Origin: Salinispora vitiensis
Lineage (GTDB): Bacteria; Actinomycetota; Actinomycetes; Mycobacteriales; Micromonosporaceae
Direction of reading: 5' to 3'
DNA length: 64,000 bases
NCBI RefSeq assembly: GCF_000378825.1
Contig: NZ_KB900388.1
Coordinates: 1,735,947-1,799,946, forward strand
Below the pieces are notes generated by a model. The model searched no databases and was not told the DNA's origin. It saw only the letters and a program-made list of their open reading frames with translations. Both the position numbers and the translations under genes were made by a program. Below, piece by piece: positions 24,623 to 33,450 of the stretch. Numbering within the stretch: position 1 is the stretch's first letter; each line of letters begins with the position of its first letter.

Positions 24623-25996
24623 GTGCCCAACGAGCAGCTGCGGCGGATGGACGCCTTCACCTTCCCGTCCTACTCCTTCGACCTGTCCACCGGGGAGGCG
24701 TTGTTCGACTACGCCCTCACCGGGCCGGACGGCGAGCAACGTTTCACGGAGGTGATCACCCTCCCGCTGCCCGCGTCACCTCCCTCGGATGAGCGGGTAG
24801 CCACCCTGGGACGGGTCCTGGAGCTGCTGCACGTGATCGCCGGGGTCAGCTACTACAAGACCGCTGCCCCGCACCGGCTGGTGCTGCCGGCTCCGCTGGG
24901 GCCGGCCGCCGTCGCGCTGGTCACCGCCGTCTACACCAAGGGCCTCGCGGAGTACGCGTACCGCAACGCGCTGCCGCACGTGCTGCGGCTGCGCCCCGAG
25001 GTGCCCGCCGGTGAGCTCACCCCACCGGTCGGGTACGACACCGGCGACCGGCGACCACTGTCGGCGGTGGGGGGCGGCAAGGACTCGATCGTCAGCCTGG
25101 AGGCGCTGCGCCGGGACGGGCTGGACCCGTTGCCGTTCTCGGTCAACCCCAACCGGGTGATCGAGGCGGTGAACGTCGCCTCCGGGTTGCCGGCGCTGGC
25201 CGCCCGGCGGCGCATCGACCCGGTGCTGTTCGACCTGAACGCCGCTGGCGCGTTGAACGGCCACATCCCGGTGACCGCGATCAACTCGCTGATCGCGGTG
25301 GCCACCTCGGTGCTGAACGGGCTGGGCCCGGTGGTGATGTCCAATGAGCGCTCGGCCTCGGACCCGAACCTGGTCTGGGAGGGGCACCAGATCAATCACC
25401 AGTGGTCCAAGGGCGTCGAGGCGGAGGGGCTGCTGCGCGGGGCGCTGGCGGAGCACGCCGGTCTCACCGACCCGTACTTCTCCCTGCTGCGCCAGCTCTC
25501 GGAGCTGCACATCGCCCGGACCTTCGCCCAGATCGACGGCTACGACGCCGTGGTGACCAGCTGCAACGCCGCGTTCAAGCTGCGCGGTGCGAGTGACCGC
25601 TGGTGCCGGGACTGCCCTAAGTGCCGGTTCGTCTTCCTCGCCCTGGCGCCGTTCATGCCGCGCGAGCGGATCACCGGGGTCTTCGGCGGTGACCTGCTGG
25701 CCGACCCGGCGCAGCTACCCGGCTACCGGGAGCTGCTGGGCGTGGACGGGCACAAGCCGTTCGAGTGTGTCGGCGAGGTCGAGGAGTCGGTGGTCGCGCT
25801 GAGCCTGCTCGCGGAGCAGCCGGAGTGGCGCGAGGCACCGGTGGTACGCGCGCTGGTCGAGGCGGTCCCGGAGTCGGCCTGGAAGACGGCGGCCAGCTCG
25901 GCCGTGTTCACCCCGGGGGGTCCCAGCTTCATCCCCGCCCGGTACGCCGAGGCCCTCGAATCCCTTACCGAACGGGTTCGGCACCTGCCCGGGTGA
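24623..25996 (+). CDS. murL: UDP-MurNAc-L-Ala-L-Glu epimerase (MurL-like)
   Basis: This 457-aa cytoplasmic enzyme is close to the length I recall for Xanthomonas MurL (about 450). It has a PP-loop-like nucleotide motif 'LSAVGGGKDSIVSLEAL', a conserved Asn/Glu stretch 'VVMSNERSASDPNLVWEG' and a C-terminal Cys cluster 'RWCRDCPKCRF'. MurL epimerises the terminal L-Glu of UDP-MurNAc-L-Ala-L-Glu to D-Glu with ATP, replacing the need for free D-glutamate from MurI. Its position next to an unusual MurD-type ligase strongly supports the call. The 3' end overlaps the convergent PucR gene by 32 bases. The start is a GTG with a probable leaderless promoter. Confidence 0.85.
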   Translation: MPNEQLRRMDAFTFPSYSFDLSTGEALFDYALTGPDGEQRFTEVITLPLPASPPSDERVATLGRVLELLHVIAGVSYYKTAAPHRLVLPAPLGPAAVALVTAVYTKGLAEYAYRNALPHVLRLRPEVPAGELTPPVGYDTGDRRPLSAVGGGKDSIVSLEALRRDGLDPLPFSVNPNRVIEAVNVASGLPALAARRRIDPVLFDLNAAGALNGHIPVTAINSLIAVATSVLNGLGPVVMSNERSASDPNLVWEGHQINHQWSKGVEAEGLLRGALAEHAGLTDPYFSLLRQLSELHIARTFAQIDGYDAVVTSCNAAFKLRGASDRWCRDCPKCRFVFLALAPFMPRERITGVFGGDLLADPAQLPGYRELLGVDGHKPFECVGEVEESVVALSLLAEQPEWREAPVVRALVEAVPESAWKTAASSAVFTPGGPSFIPARYAEALESLTERVRHLPG

Positions 25997-27764
25997 CGTT
26001 GGCTGCCACGGGCCGGCGGATCGCGTCCAGCGCCAGCAGGGCCACGTGCAGCCCAAGGCAGGCGTCAACCGAGTCGAGGTCCACGTCGAGGATTCGACCG
26101 ATCCGGGCCAGGCGTTCGTAGAACGCCGGGCGGGACAGGTGCGCGGCGACGGCGCCGGCCGACTTGTTGCGGCCCTGTTCCAGGTACGCGCGCAGGGTGC
26201 CGAGTAGCTGCTCCCGGGGGTGCTGCGCGTCGTAGGAGAGCAGGGCGCCCAACTCCCGCTCGACGAAGGTCTGTAGGGACGGCTCGTCGCGCAGCAGGTG
26301 GAGCAGGCCGGCGAGCCCGACGTGCGGCAGCCGGTAGATCGGCAGGTCCCGCCGGTCCCGGCGGGCCGCCTCGGCCACCTGCCGCGCCTCGACCAGGGAG
26401 CGGCGTGCCTCCCGCAGACTGCCCACGCCGGAGCCGGCGCCGATCACGGCGGTGCCGGCCGGGTCGGGGCGGCCCGGGCTCCGCCCGCTGCCCCGTCGCC
26501 CGTTGACGTCGGTGGGGAATACGTCCGGGTGGGCCCGGGCCAGGGCGGTGACGAAGGCCGTGAGCGCCCGTTCCTCGCCGGAGCGGTCCGGCAACGCGAG
26601 CAGCACGCCGACCGTCTGGTCGTCGAGTGCGCTGGTCAACGCGGTCAGCTGCGCCTCGTGTACGGCGTGGCCGACCGCCTCGGCGAGCTCCCGCAGCCGG
26701 GCCGAGCCAGCCCGCGGGCCTCCCCCGGTGCGGTGACCGCCCTCGTCGGACCGGGCCGGCGCCGGGTCGTCGGCGCGGTACCGGACCATCACGCCCACCA
26801 GGTGCCGCCCCGCCAGCGGCACGCCGAGGGCGCGGGCCCGTAGCGCCACCTCGTCCACCGGCCGGGAGTGGTCGAGCAGGGCCGCCAGCAGGGTGCGGTG
26901 CAACTGCCGTTCCAGGCCCTCGGCGTCGCGCCGGATCAGCCGGCCCAGGGCGAGGCTGGACGCCGCCCGTTCCACCAGGATCGTCAGTCGGGTGGGCGGG
27001 GTGTCCGGCCGGTCCCCGGGGGGCGCCGCGCCGGCACCGAGCCACCGCACCAGCAGCCGCCCCCAGTCCTGCCCCCGGGCACCGACCATGGTCACCAGCC
27101 AGCCGTTGTCCCCGTCGTACGCGGTCCGGCCCGCTGGCGCTATCCGCCGGGAGAGCTGCTCCCAGCCGTCGAGCAGCAGGGCGGCGCTGCCCCCCGCCGG
27201 GTCGTACGCGAGCACCTGCCGGGACAGGTTCTCCAGCACCACCGCGCAGCCGGAGAGTTCGGCCGCCTGCTGGACCACCTCCCCCGGTCCCGCGCCCTCC
27301 ATCGAGAGCTCGGTGAAGCGCTGATGGATCTCCTCGGTGGCACGTAGCTCGGTCAGCTGGGCGTCCACGATCAGCGCGTGCACCGCCTCGGTGACCCGCA
27401 CGAACGGGGTGGCCCGGCGCAGCTCGACCAGGGGCAGCCCGTGCCGGGCGGCGGCGGCGACCATCGCCCGGGGCACCCCGCCGAAGTAGCGGCGGCCCAG
27501 CTCGACGACGAGGCCGGCGACGCCGACGGCCGCCAGGTCGGCGATGAACGCCCGCAGCCCGGCGTTGTCGGCGGGCAGCCCGATCCCGGTGGTGAGGACC
27601 AGTTCCGAGCCGCCGAGCAGGGAGGCGATGTCGGGCACCTCGGCCACGTGCACCCAGCGGACCCGTCGGTCCAACGCGGCTTCGCCGGCGACGAGGCGGG
27701 GCGCGCCGGAGCGCACCGGCTCCAGCGCGAGCACTTCCCGAATGGTGGGGAACACGGGCGACAC
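25965..27764 (-). CDS. PucR-family transcriptional regulator
   Basis: This is a regulator of about 599 aa. The N-terminal PucR domain begins 'FPTIREVLALEPV' and includes 'RWVHVAEVPDIASLLGG' and 'ELVLTTGIGL'. The middle is a degenerate GGDEF-like region ('LVGVMVRYR', then 'GVGSLREARRSLVEARQVAE'). The C-terminus has the HTH_30 helix-turn-helix ('LGTLRAYLEQGRNKSAGAVA', then 'AAHLSRPAFYERLARI'). The start is uncertain: GTG at 27764, 27755 or 27788; I chose 27764, which has GAGGTAG close upstream. Its regulon is not evident. PucR proteins often control purine or amino-acid catabolism, and the aminotransferase/mmsA pair 17 kb away is one remote possibility. It lies 34 bp downstream of trmH. Confidence 0.85.
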   Translation of the reverse strand: MSPVFPTIREVLALEPVRSGAPRLVAGEAALDRRVRWVHVAEVPDIASLLGGSELVLTTGIGLPADNAGLRAFIADLAAVGVAGLVVELGRRYFGGVPRAMVAAAARHGLPLVELRRATPFVRVTEAVHALIVDAQLTELRATEEIHQRFTELSMEGAGPGEVVQQAAELSGCAVVLENLSRQVLAYDPAGGSAALLLDGWEQLSRRIAPAGRTAYDGDNGWLVTMVGARGQDWGRLLVRWLGAGAAPPGDRPDTPPTRLTILVERAASSLALGRLIRRDAEGLERQLHRTLLAALLDHSRPVDEVALRARALGVPLAGRHLVGVMVRYRADDPAPARSDEGGHRTGGGPRAGSARLRELAEAVGHAVHEAQLTALTSALDDQTVGVLLALPDRSGEERALTAFVTALARAHPDVFPTDVNGRRGSGRSPGRPDPAGTAVIGAGSGVGSLREARRSLVEARQVAEAARRDRRDLPIYRLPHVGLAGLLHLLRDEPSLQTFVERELGALLSYDAQHPREQLLGTLRAYLEQGRNKSAGAVAAHLSRPAFYERLARIGRILDVDLDSVDACLGLHVALLALDAIRRPVAANVTRAGAEPVR

Positions 27765-27798
27765 GCTACCTCGTATGACGTTGGTCACTCAGCTCCCG

Positions 27799-28608
27799 TC
27801 AGAGCGGATCGTCCCGGCCGAGTTCCCAGCAGGCGACGGCGGTGGCTGCGGCGACGTTGAGGGAGTCGACACCGCGGCGCATCGGGATCACCACGCGGAC
27901 GTCGCTGCCGTCCATCGCCTCCCGGGTCAGGCCGGCGCCCTCCGCGCCGAGCAGCAGCGCCGCCCGGGCCCGCTGGTCCGGTTCGAGGTGCTGGATCGGC
28001 ACCGCGTCGGGGGCGGGGGTCAGGGCGAGCACGGAGAAGCCGGCGGCGCGGACCTCGGCGAGCGCGTCGGGCCAGGGGCCGAGCGTCGCGTAGGGCACGG
28101 CGAAGACCTCCCCCATGCTGACCCGGACGCTGCGGCGGTAGAGGGGGTCGGCGCAGGTCGGGGAGAGCAGCACCGCGTCCACGCCGAGCCCGGCGACGGC
28201 CCGAAAGATCGACCCGAGGTTGGTGTGGTTGTTCACGTCTTCGAGGATCACCACCCGGCGGGCGGTGGCGAGCACGTCGGCCGCCGTCGGCTGCGGCCGG
28301 CGACGAAACGACGCCAGCACTCCCCGGTGTACGTGGAAGCCGGTCACCTGGCGCAGCACGTCCGGGGTGGCGGCGTAGACCGGGGCGTCCCCGTTGTCCA
28401 GGTCGGCGATCTGCTCCACCCGCTTGGCGTCCACCAGGTAGGACCGCGCCGGATATCCGGCGCGCAGCGCACGCCGCAGCACCAGCTCGCCCTCGGCGAT
28501 GAAGAGTCCGTGCGGTGGTTCCCAGCGGGTCCGCAGCTCTACGTCGGTGAGGGCGCGGTAGTCGGCGATCCGGTCGTCGTCGGGGTCGGTGATCTGGTGG
28601 ACGGGCAC
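27799..28608 (-). CDS. TrmH/SpoU-family RNA 2'-O-methyltransferase
   Basis: This SPOUT-fold methyltransferase (about 269 aa) modifies tRNA or rRNA ribose. An N-terminal substrate-binding region ('LFIAEGELVLRRAL') precedes the knotted catalytic domain. The catalytic domain has the motifs 'NNHTNLGSIFRAVAGLG', 'LLLGAEGAGLT' and 'PMRRGVDSLNVAAATAV'. The GTG at 28608 gives the usual N-terminus (VHQITDPDDDRIADYRALT); the longer frame upstream runs through a tandem repeat. The exact RNA target cannot be inferred. Confidence 0.88.
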   Translation of the reverse strand: MPVHQITDPDDDRIADYRALTDVELRTRWEPPHGLFIAEGELVLRRALRAGYPARSYLVDAKRVEQIADLDNGDAPVYAATPDVLRQVTGFHVHRGVLASFRRRPQPTAADVLATARRVVILEDVNNHTNLGSIFRAVAGLGVDAVLLSPTCADPLYRRSVRVSMGEVFAVPYATLGPWPDALAEVRAAGFSVLALTPAPDAVPIQHLEPDQRARAALLLGAEGAGLTREAMDGSDVRVVIPMRRGVDSLNVAAATAVACWELGRDDPL

Positions 28609-28681
28609 CGGACGATTCTGCCGGACGCCGCGGACGACGCCCCGTCCACCCGCCCCGGCGGTGCCGACCTCGCCGGATGCC

Positions 28682-28720
28682 GTCGCGCGGATCGGGCGTC
28701 GCGCGGATCGGGCGTCGCGG
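28682..28720. repeat. Short tandem repeat, 16-bp unit
   Basis: GTCGCGCGGATCGGGC occurs twice in a row (28682-28697, 28698-28713), with a partial third copy (GTCGCGG). It lies in the 217-bp spacer between trmH and the NACHT gene. Confidence 0.85.
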
Positions 28721-28825
28721 ATGGTGACATCCGCCTGGGTTCCGCGACAGGCCATCGCACCGGCCATCGGTGACCGGAGTTCCCGTTACGCTGATCGATA
28801 GCCGCGCCTGGGGAGGAGCTGCGAG

Positions 28826-31186
28826 GTGACGGATCAACTCGGACCGCTCTTGCGCCAACTGCGGAATCAGGCCGGGTTGACGCAGGAGGCGGTGGCGGAA
28901 CGGTCCGGCGTGAGTGTCCGCACGATTCGCCGCCTGGAGTCGGCGACAAGCATTGATCACCGCTTGGGAACGCTGAACCTGTTGGCTGACGCCCTTGAGC
29001 TCGGGTCCGCGGACCGCGAGCACCTGGCGACGATGTTGGCGAGAGCCGGCACCCCGTCCGCGGCCATGACTCAGGCCGCCCCCGCGGCTCTTGGCCCAAC
29101 CGGGTCGGCGAGCGAGCCGTCCCGGGCACCGTCGGATCGGGTTCCCGTGTCGGCACCGCCGGCCGCCGTGCTGGCGGCTGCGGGCGCGTTGGCGAGGGAA
29201 GCCCGGCGGGGGTGGCAACGTGAGGAGGAGCAGCGCCAGGTCCACGACCCGTTTCCGTTGCCGTTGCGCTGGCGGTCGGCCCCCGCACCGCTGATGGACT
29301 ACGCGGCGAACGTCCAGCGCCTGCCACCGGGAGCTACGGCACGGCTGGACCTCGATGGTGAGCTGCGCAGTATCGCCGAGGTCTACCGGAGGATCCGGTC
29401 CGGACGGTTGGTGATCCTGGGCCGGGCGGGTTCGGGAAAGTCGATCCTGTTGATCCGGCTTGTCCTGGATTCCCTTGCGACCCTCACCCTGCCCGATCGA
29501 GTGCCGCTGATCTTCAACATCGGCACCTGGGACGCGACGGCCACCACCTTGCGGGACTGGCTGATCGGTCAGCTGTTGCGGGACCACCCACATCTGGCCC
29601 GCCGGACTCCGGGCGGGCCGACGCTGGCCGCCGCACTGGTCGACGCGGACCTCATCCTGCCCGTCCTGGACGGGTTTGACGAAATCGCCGAAGGCCTACG
29701 GCGGGACGCGCTGGAAGCCCTCAACGCGACCTCACTGCCGCTGGTGCTGACCAGCCGCCGGGACGAGTACGCCGACGCGGTGCGGGGAGCCGGGGCGCCG
29801 CTGAACTGGGCAGCGGGCATCGAACTTGTTGACCTCACCCTCGACGATCTCACGGCCTACCTACCCCGAACCGCTCGGCCGGCGGGCCGCGACGAGACCG
29901 GGGCGGGGTGGGATCCCGTACTGGAACAGCTGCAGACCCGGCAGTCCGCGGCGGCCACCGTCCTCACGACGGTACTGACCACCCCCCTGATGGTCGCCCT
30001 GGCCCGGGCGATGTACAGCGAGGCACCGCACCGCGATCCGGTCGAACTGCTGGACAGCGCCCGTTTCCCCAGCGCGGAGTCCGTCGAGAAGCACCTGCTG
30101 ACCGGCTTCGTCTCGACGGTGTACCGACCGTCGTTGCCTGGGCGCAACGCCGGTGGCCGCTGGCGACAGAGCTGGGACCCGCAGCGCGCCGCGCACTGGC
30201 TCGGCTACCTCGCCCACCAGTTGGTGCGGCCCCACCAACTCCGGCGAGACCTCGCGTGGTGGCAGCTCGGTGACTCCCTTCGTCGTTCGACGCGGATCGG
30301 AGTCGCCACCGTCGTCTCCGCGCTGTGTGTCGCCGGATCAACCTGGACTGTCGGACTGGTCGCGGCCCAGGCCAGCCGTGGGCAGATCCTGATGGAAGGG
30401 GCCATGCTGGGGCTGTCGGCCGGCCTCGCGTTCGGGACTGTCTACGCGGCGATCATCGCCTTCGGCGGCACCTTCCAACCGGCCCACGTGCGGCTCCGGT
30501 TGCGTCGGGGCCGCAGCGGCAGCGCGCGCCCGCCAGCCCGGGCGTTCACACTCCGGTTCGCGGTTGTCCTGCTGGGTGGATTCGTGATGGGCGTCGGCTG
30601 TGCCTGCGCCGTAGCCGTCGTACGGGCGCGGTACTGGGAAACCCCGCTCACGAGTCCCGAAGCGATCCGGGCCACCCTCATCAACATGGCCGTCTTCGGG
30701 CTGATCTTCGGCTTGGCGGTCGGGCTGGTGTTCGGGCTCCTGGCCGCGCTGGAGGTGCCGGTGGACGTGTCCTTCGTCGCCACTCCGGTCCACTTCCTGT
30801 CCGCGAACCGGGCGACCGTGGGCCAACAGGCTCTCATCCTCGCCCCCGCGCTCGCGCTGACCATCGCCTTCGGTGGACGGCTGGTCGTCAACCTGCTCCA
30901 GGGGCCTCTCGGGCCACTGAACTGGGAGCTGCCCGACGCGCTGCTCATCGGTGCCGCCGGTGGCCTGGGCAGCGCTTTGTCGTACGCGTTCTGCTTCACC
31001 GCCTGGGGGCAGTGGGTGATCCTGTGCCGGGTGTGGCTGCCGCTGACCGGCCGGCTGCCGTGGAACACGATTGCCTTTCTGGAACACGCTTACCACCGAG
31101 GCGTACTCCGGCAGAGCGGTGCGGTCTATCAGTTCCGCCATTTCCGGCTTCAGGAGCACCTCAACCACTCCTACCGCAAGCGGTAG
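28826..31186 (+). CDS. XRE-HTH + NACHT NTPase + multi-helix membrane protein
   Basis: This is a 786-aa three-part protein. Residues 1-60 form a Cro/CI-type helix-turn-helix ('GLTQEAVAERSGVSVRTIRR'). Residues ~175-350 are a NACHT NTPase with Walker A GRAGSGKS (199-206), Walker B 'LILPVLDGFDEIAEG' (~276-290) and an Arg strand 'LVLTSRRDEY'. From about residue 490 there are six or more membrane helices. The extreme C-terminus has the motif 'VYQFRHFRLQEHL' seen in actinomycete NACHT proteins. GTG start with GGAGGAG upstream. Such proteins could be membrane-tethered innate-immunity sensors or developmental regulators; I cannot decide. It stands alone with no effector neighbour, so the membrane part may itself be the effector. 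Confidence 0.8.
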   Translation: MTDQLGPLLRQLRNQAGLTQEAVAERSGVSVRTIRRLESATSIDHRLGTLNLLADALELGSADREHLATMLARAGTPSAAMTQAAPAALGPTGSASEPSRAPSDRVPVSAPPAAVLAAAGALAREARRGWQREEEQRQVHDPFPLPLRWRSAPAPLMDYAANVQRLPPGATARLDLDGELRSIAEVYRRIRSGRLVILGRAGSGKSILLIRLVLDSLATLTLPDRVPLIFNIGTWDATATTLRDWLIGQLLRDHPHLARRTPGGPTLAAALVDADLILPVLDGFDEIAEGLRRDALEALNATSLPLVLTSRRDEYADAVRGAGAPLNWAAGIELVDLTLDDLTAYLPRTARPAGRDETGAGWDPVLEQLQTRQSAAATVLTTVLTTPLMVALARAMYSEAPHRDPVELLDSARFPSAESVEKHLLTGFVSTVYRPSLPGRNAGGRWRQSWDPQRAAHWLGYLAHQLVRPHQLRRDLAWWQLGDSLRRSTRIGVATVVSALCVAGSTWTVGLVAAQASRGQILMEGAMLGLSAGLAFGTVYAAIIAFGGTFQPAHVRLRLRRGRSGSARPPARAFTLRFAVVLLGGFVMGVGCACAVAVVRARYWETPLTSPEAIRATLINMAVFGLIFGLAVGLVFGLLAALEVPVDVSFVATPVHFLSANRATVGQQALILAPALALTIAFGGRLVVNLLQGPLGPLNWELPDALLIGAAGGLGSALSYAFCFTAWGQWVILCRVWLPLTGRLPWNTIAFLEHAYHRGVLRQSGAVYQFRHFRLQEHLNHSYRKR

Positions 31187-31323
31187 GCACTACCATCCAC
31201 ATTCACCCGCGCCCTACACCGCGCCGGCATAACTGGCCAGCCAATCGTCAGCAATCTTGCAATTAATTTCCACAAACAGCATTTGTCGTACGGTGGAATG
31301 GCACTCGACACAAGGAGGTCCAC

Positions 31324-32199
31324 ATGAGAGCCAAACCATTCCGCCACCGAATGCGAGTTCGATTGCTGGGTGCAGTTTCCGTGGGACTGCTACTCGGCAG
31401 CACTCTCGGTGTTGGCACCGCCAGTGCGGTACCAGAAAAGCGCGTCCACAATGCGATGCAGATCATCTTCAGCCCAACTGCGCCCGACGACTTTTGCACG
31501 ATCGGCGCGGTGGGCACCGACGACTACGGCCGAAAGATCGCAATCTCGGCCGGTCACTGCATTAACGACCCGGATTACGCCGATCGGGAGATCCACGAGA
31601 ACATCGCTCCCGTCTACCATCGACAGGATCCGGAATTCGGCCCGATTGGCCACATTCGCTACTTCAAAGACCCAGAGGGGTCGGGTACGGGCCACCTGAC
31701 CAAGGACTACATGATCATCGAACTAATCCCGGAGGTGACCCTCTCCGCGCAGGGCCCGTACCTGAAACAGACCGGTGAAGTGGAGGTCCCGGGCGGCACG
31801 CCGAGCCCGAACGCGTTGAGTCCCGCGCTGGATAACGAACGGCTCCTCGGCGCCGGGTGGCTCAGCAGCAATGAAATCATCGTCATGGGCCAGCTTGGCA
31901 TCTGGTATGCCGGCATAACTCACAACACGAATGGTATCTACCGGTCCTGGGCCCAACACTGGCCAGGCGACTCGGGGGGTCCGACGATCTGGCACGTGCC
32001 GGGCAGCGCCTACCCGTCCGAGGAGAACGGATTCCAGGCCGAAGGGCCGTGGGCTGGCATCACCAAGGGGATTGGTCTGCAACTTCCGCCGTACCAATAC
32101 ACCAGCTCCGCCAACATCCTCGCCGACCTTCGCGCGCGAGACGCCGCCGACCCCGCTGACATCTACGGTGCGGGCTTCGAGGTGACCCGCAACCCGTGA
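31324..32199 (+). CDS. Secreted trypsin-like serine protease (S1 family)
   Basis: This is a 291-aa exported protease. A signal peptide covers about residues 1-36 (basic start, hydrophobic LLGAVSVGLLLGSTLG, then ASA). The catalytic triad is His78 in 'ISAGHC', a probable Asp128 in 'TKDYMIIEL' and Ser217 in 'HWPGDSGGP'. Cys58 and Cys79 would form the usual loop disulfide. A pro-region is very short or absent. The ATG has GGAGG 6 bases before it. Upstream DNA is AT-rich (31240-31300), probably the promoter. A strong hairpin follows. The substrate is unknown; it may process other exported proteins or degrade external protein. Confidence 0.88.
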   Translation: MRAKPFRHRMRVRLLGAVSVGLLLGSTLGVGTASAVPEKRVHNAMQIIFSPTAPDDFCTIGAVGTDDYGRKIAISAGHCINDPDYADREIHENIAPVYHRQDPEFGPIGHIRYFKDPEGSGTGHLTKDYMIIELIPEVTLSAQGPYLKQTGEVEVPGGTPSPNALSPALDNERLLGAGWLSSNEIIVMGQLGIWYAGITHNTNGIYRSWAQHWPGDSGGPTIWHVPGSAYPSEENGFQAEGPWAGITKGIGLQLPPYQYTSSANILADLRARDAADPADIYGAGFEVTRNP

Positions 32200-32232
32200 C
32201 CCCCATCGACCGGTGACACCGGTTCCAGAAAC

Positions 32233-32262
32233 GACGCGCCCGCCCCGAGGGGCGGGCGCGTC
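32233..32262. terminator. Bidirectional GC-rich hairpin terminator
   Basis: GACGCGCCCGCCCC and its exact complement are separated by two bases, giving an effective stem of about 12-13 bp. It lies between the convergent protease (plus) and DUF397 (minus) genes. A smaller dyad ACCGGT-GAC-ACCGGT lies just before it. Confidence 0.8.
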
Positions 32263-32275
32263 GGCGTCGGATTGG

Positions 32276-32467
32276 TCAGCTGCCGTCGGGGAGTCGGGTG
32301 ACGAAGGCCCGCCACGCCGCCGGGCCGAAGGCCAGCGCCGGCCCGGCCGGGTCCTTGGAGTCCCGGACGCCGACGACGCCGGGGAGATTGTCGGCGACCT
32401 CAACGCACGAGCCACCGTTGTTGCCGCTCTTGCTGCTTTTGCGCCATCGCGCACCGGTCAAGTCCAT
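32276..32467 (-). CDS. DUF397-domain protein
   Basis: This 63-aa protein is almost entirely the DUF397 domain: 'ARWRKSSKSGNNGGSCVEVA', 'GVRDSKDPAGPALAF' and 'WRAFVTRL'. It overlaps the 3' end of the upstream XRE/DUF5753 gene by 10 bases. DUF397 proteins pair with DUF5753 regulators across actinomycetes (for example the WhiJ/BldB-type systems), where they probably act as small partners or antagonists in development and antibiotic control. The start at 32467 is chosen because the domain begins there. Confidence 0.88.
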   Translation of the reverse strand: MDLTGARWRKSSKSGNNGGSCVEVADNLPGVVGVRDSKDPAGPALAFGPAAWRAFVTRLPDGS

Positions 32468-33225
32468 GATCCCGCCGCTTCTCTGATCAGCTCCAAGGAG
32501 GAAGCTCGGGGGAGGGATTCGCCCCTGATGCGCTCCCACCTTCGGCTCAGGGTAGCAACGTCGGCGGCCTGTCGGAGGATCTGCGCGGGCGCCTGACTGT
32601 CGACGTGGGCGACGTGCTCGACCTCGGGCAGTTCGGCGAGGATGAAGCCGCCGCCGAGCCCCGGATACATCCCGATGTCCTTGGGCACCAGGTGGACCTG
32701 CACCGTGTCGTCGGTGGCGCGCTCGGCGAGAAACTCAAGCTGTTCGCGCATCAGCCGACGGTCGCCGTAGGCCGACTGGTAGAGCACCCCCTCGAAGATG
32801 ACGGCGGTCAGCAGCGGGGGGCGGTCGGTGCGGAGGATGGCCTGTCGACTGATCCGGGAGGCGACGAGCTCGTCGACCTCGCCCGGGGTCAGCGCCTCGC
32901 CGGCGAGGGTCGCGCGGGCGTAGTCCTCCGTCTGGAGCAGGCCGGGAATCCAGGTGTGCTCGAACCAACGTAGTGCGACCGCTTCACGCTCCCAGTCAAC
33001 CCATTCCCGCAACCACTCCGGCTCGCGACGTTTGACGACATCGGGCCAGAGCTCCTCAACCTCCCGACCGAGGATAGTGGCCACCTGCAGGCGGCGACGG
33101 GGCCGCGGAATCCGCCCCGGCGTAATCCAACGCGCCGCAGTTTTCGGGTCGACACCGGTCTGGGCAGCCAGGCTCTCCGCGGTCTCCCCCGCCTCCACCA
33201 TGGCCCGCTGCAATGCATAGTTCAT
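32458..33225 (-). CDS. XRE-type regulator with DUF5753
   Basis: This 255-aa protein has an N-terminal HTH ('AESLAAQTGVDPKTAARWI'). The DUF5753 domain follows ('ALRWFEHTWIPGLLQTEDYA', 'DRRLMREQLEFLAE', 'FILAELPEVEHVAHVDS'). The ATG at 33225 has GGAGGCAGG upstream; a longer frame starts at 33318 but lacks support. It is coupled to the DUF397 gene. Such pairs are numerous in each actinomycete genome and influence sporulation and secondary metabolism. The HTH is somewhat divergent (it ends in a basic RPRPRRR stretch). Confidence 0.88.
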   Translation of the reverse strand: MNYALQRAMVEAGETAESLAAQTGVDPKTAARWITPGRIPRPRRRLQVATILGREVEELWPDVVKRREPEWLREWVDWEREAVALRWFEHTWIPGLLQTEDYARATLAGEALTPGEVDELVASRISRQAILRTDRPPLLTAVIFEGVLYQSAYGDRRLMREQLEFLAERATDDTVQVHLVPKDIGMYPGLGGGFILAELPEVEHVAHVDSQAPAQILRQAADVATLSRRWERIRGESLPRASSLELIREAAGSWT

Positions 33226-33450
33226 CCTGCCTCCATTCAAGGATGTTCTCGGACGTCCCAACAACGTGCACAAATGCTGTGTCTTCATCCCATGGGGTGT
33301 TGACAGAGTGTGCGTCATGGAGGCGCGTTGGGGGAAGACCTAAATTTCGGCGGAGGCACGGGCGGGGCATCCGTACCGGGAATGAGTGTTGACAGTTCGA
33401 TCTAGAACGCGAAGGCGAGGATGACCGATGAGAGCAGAACCGTCGGCCGG

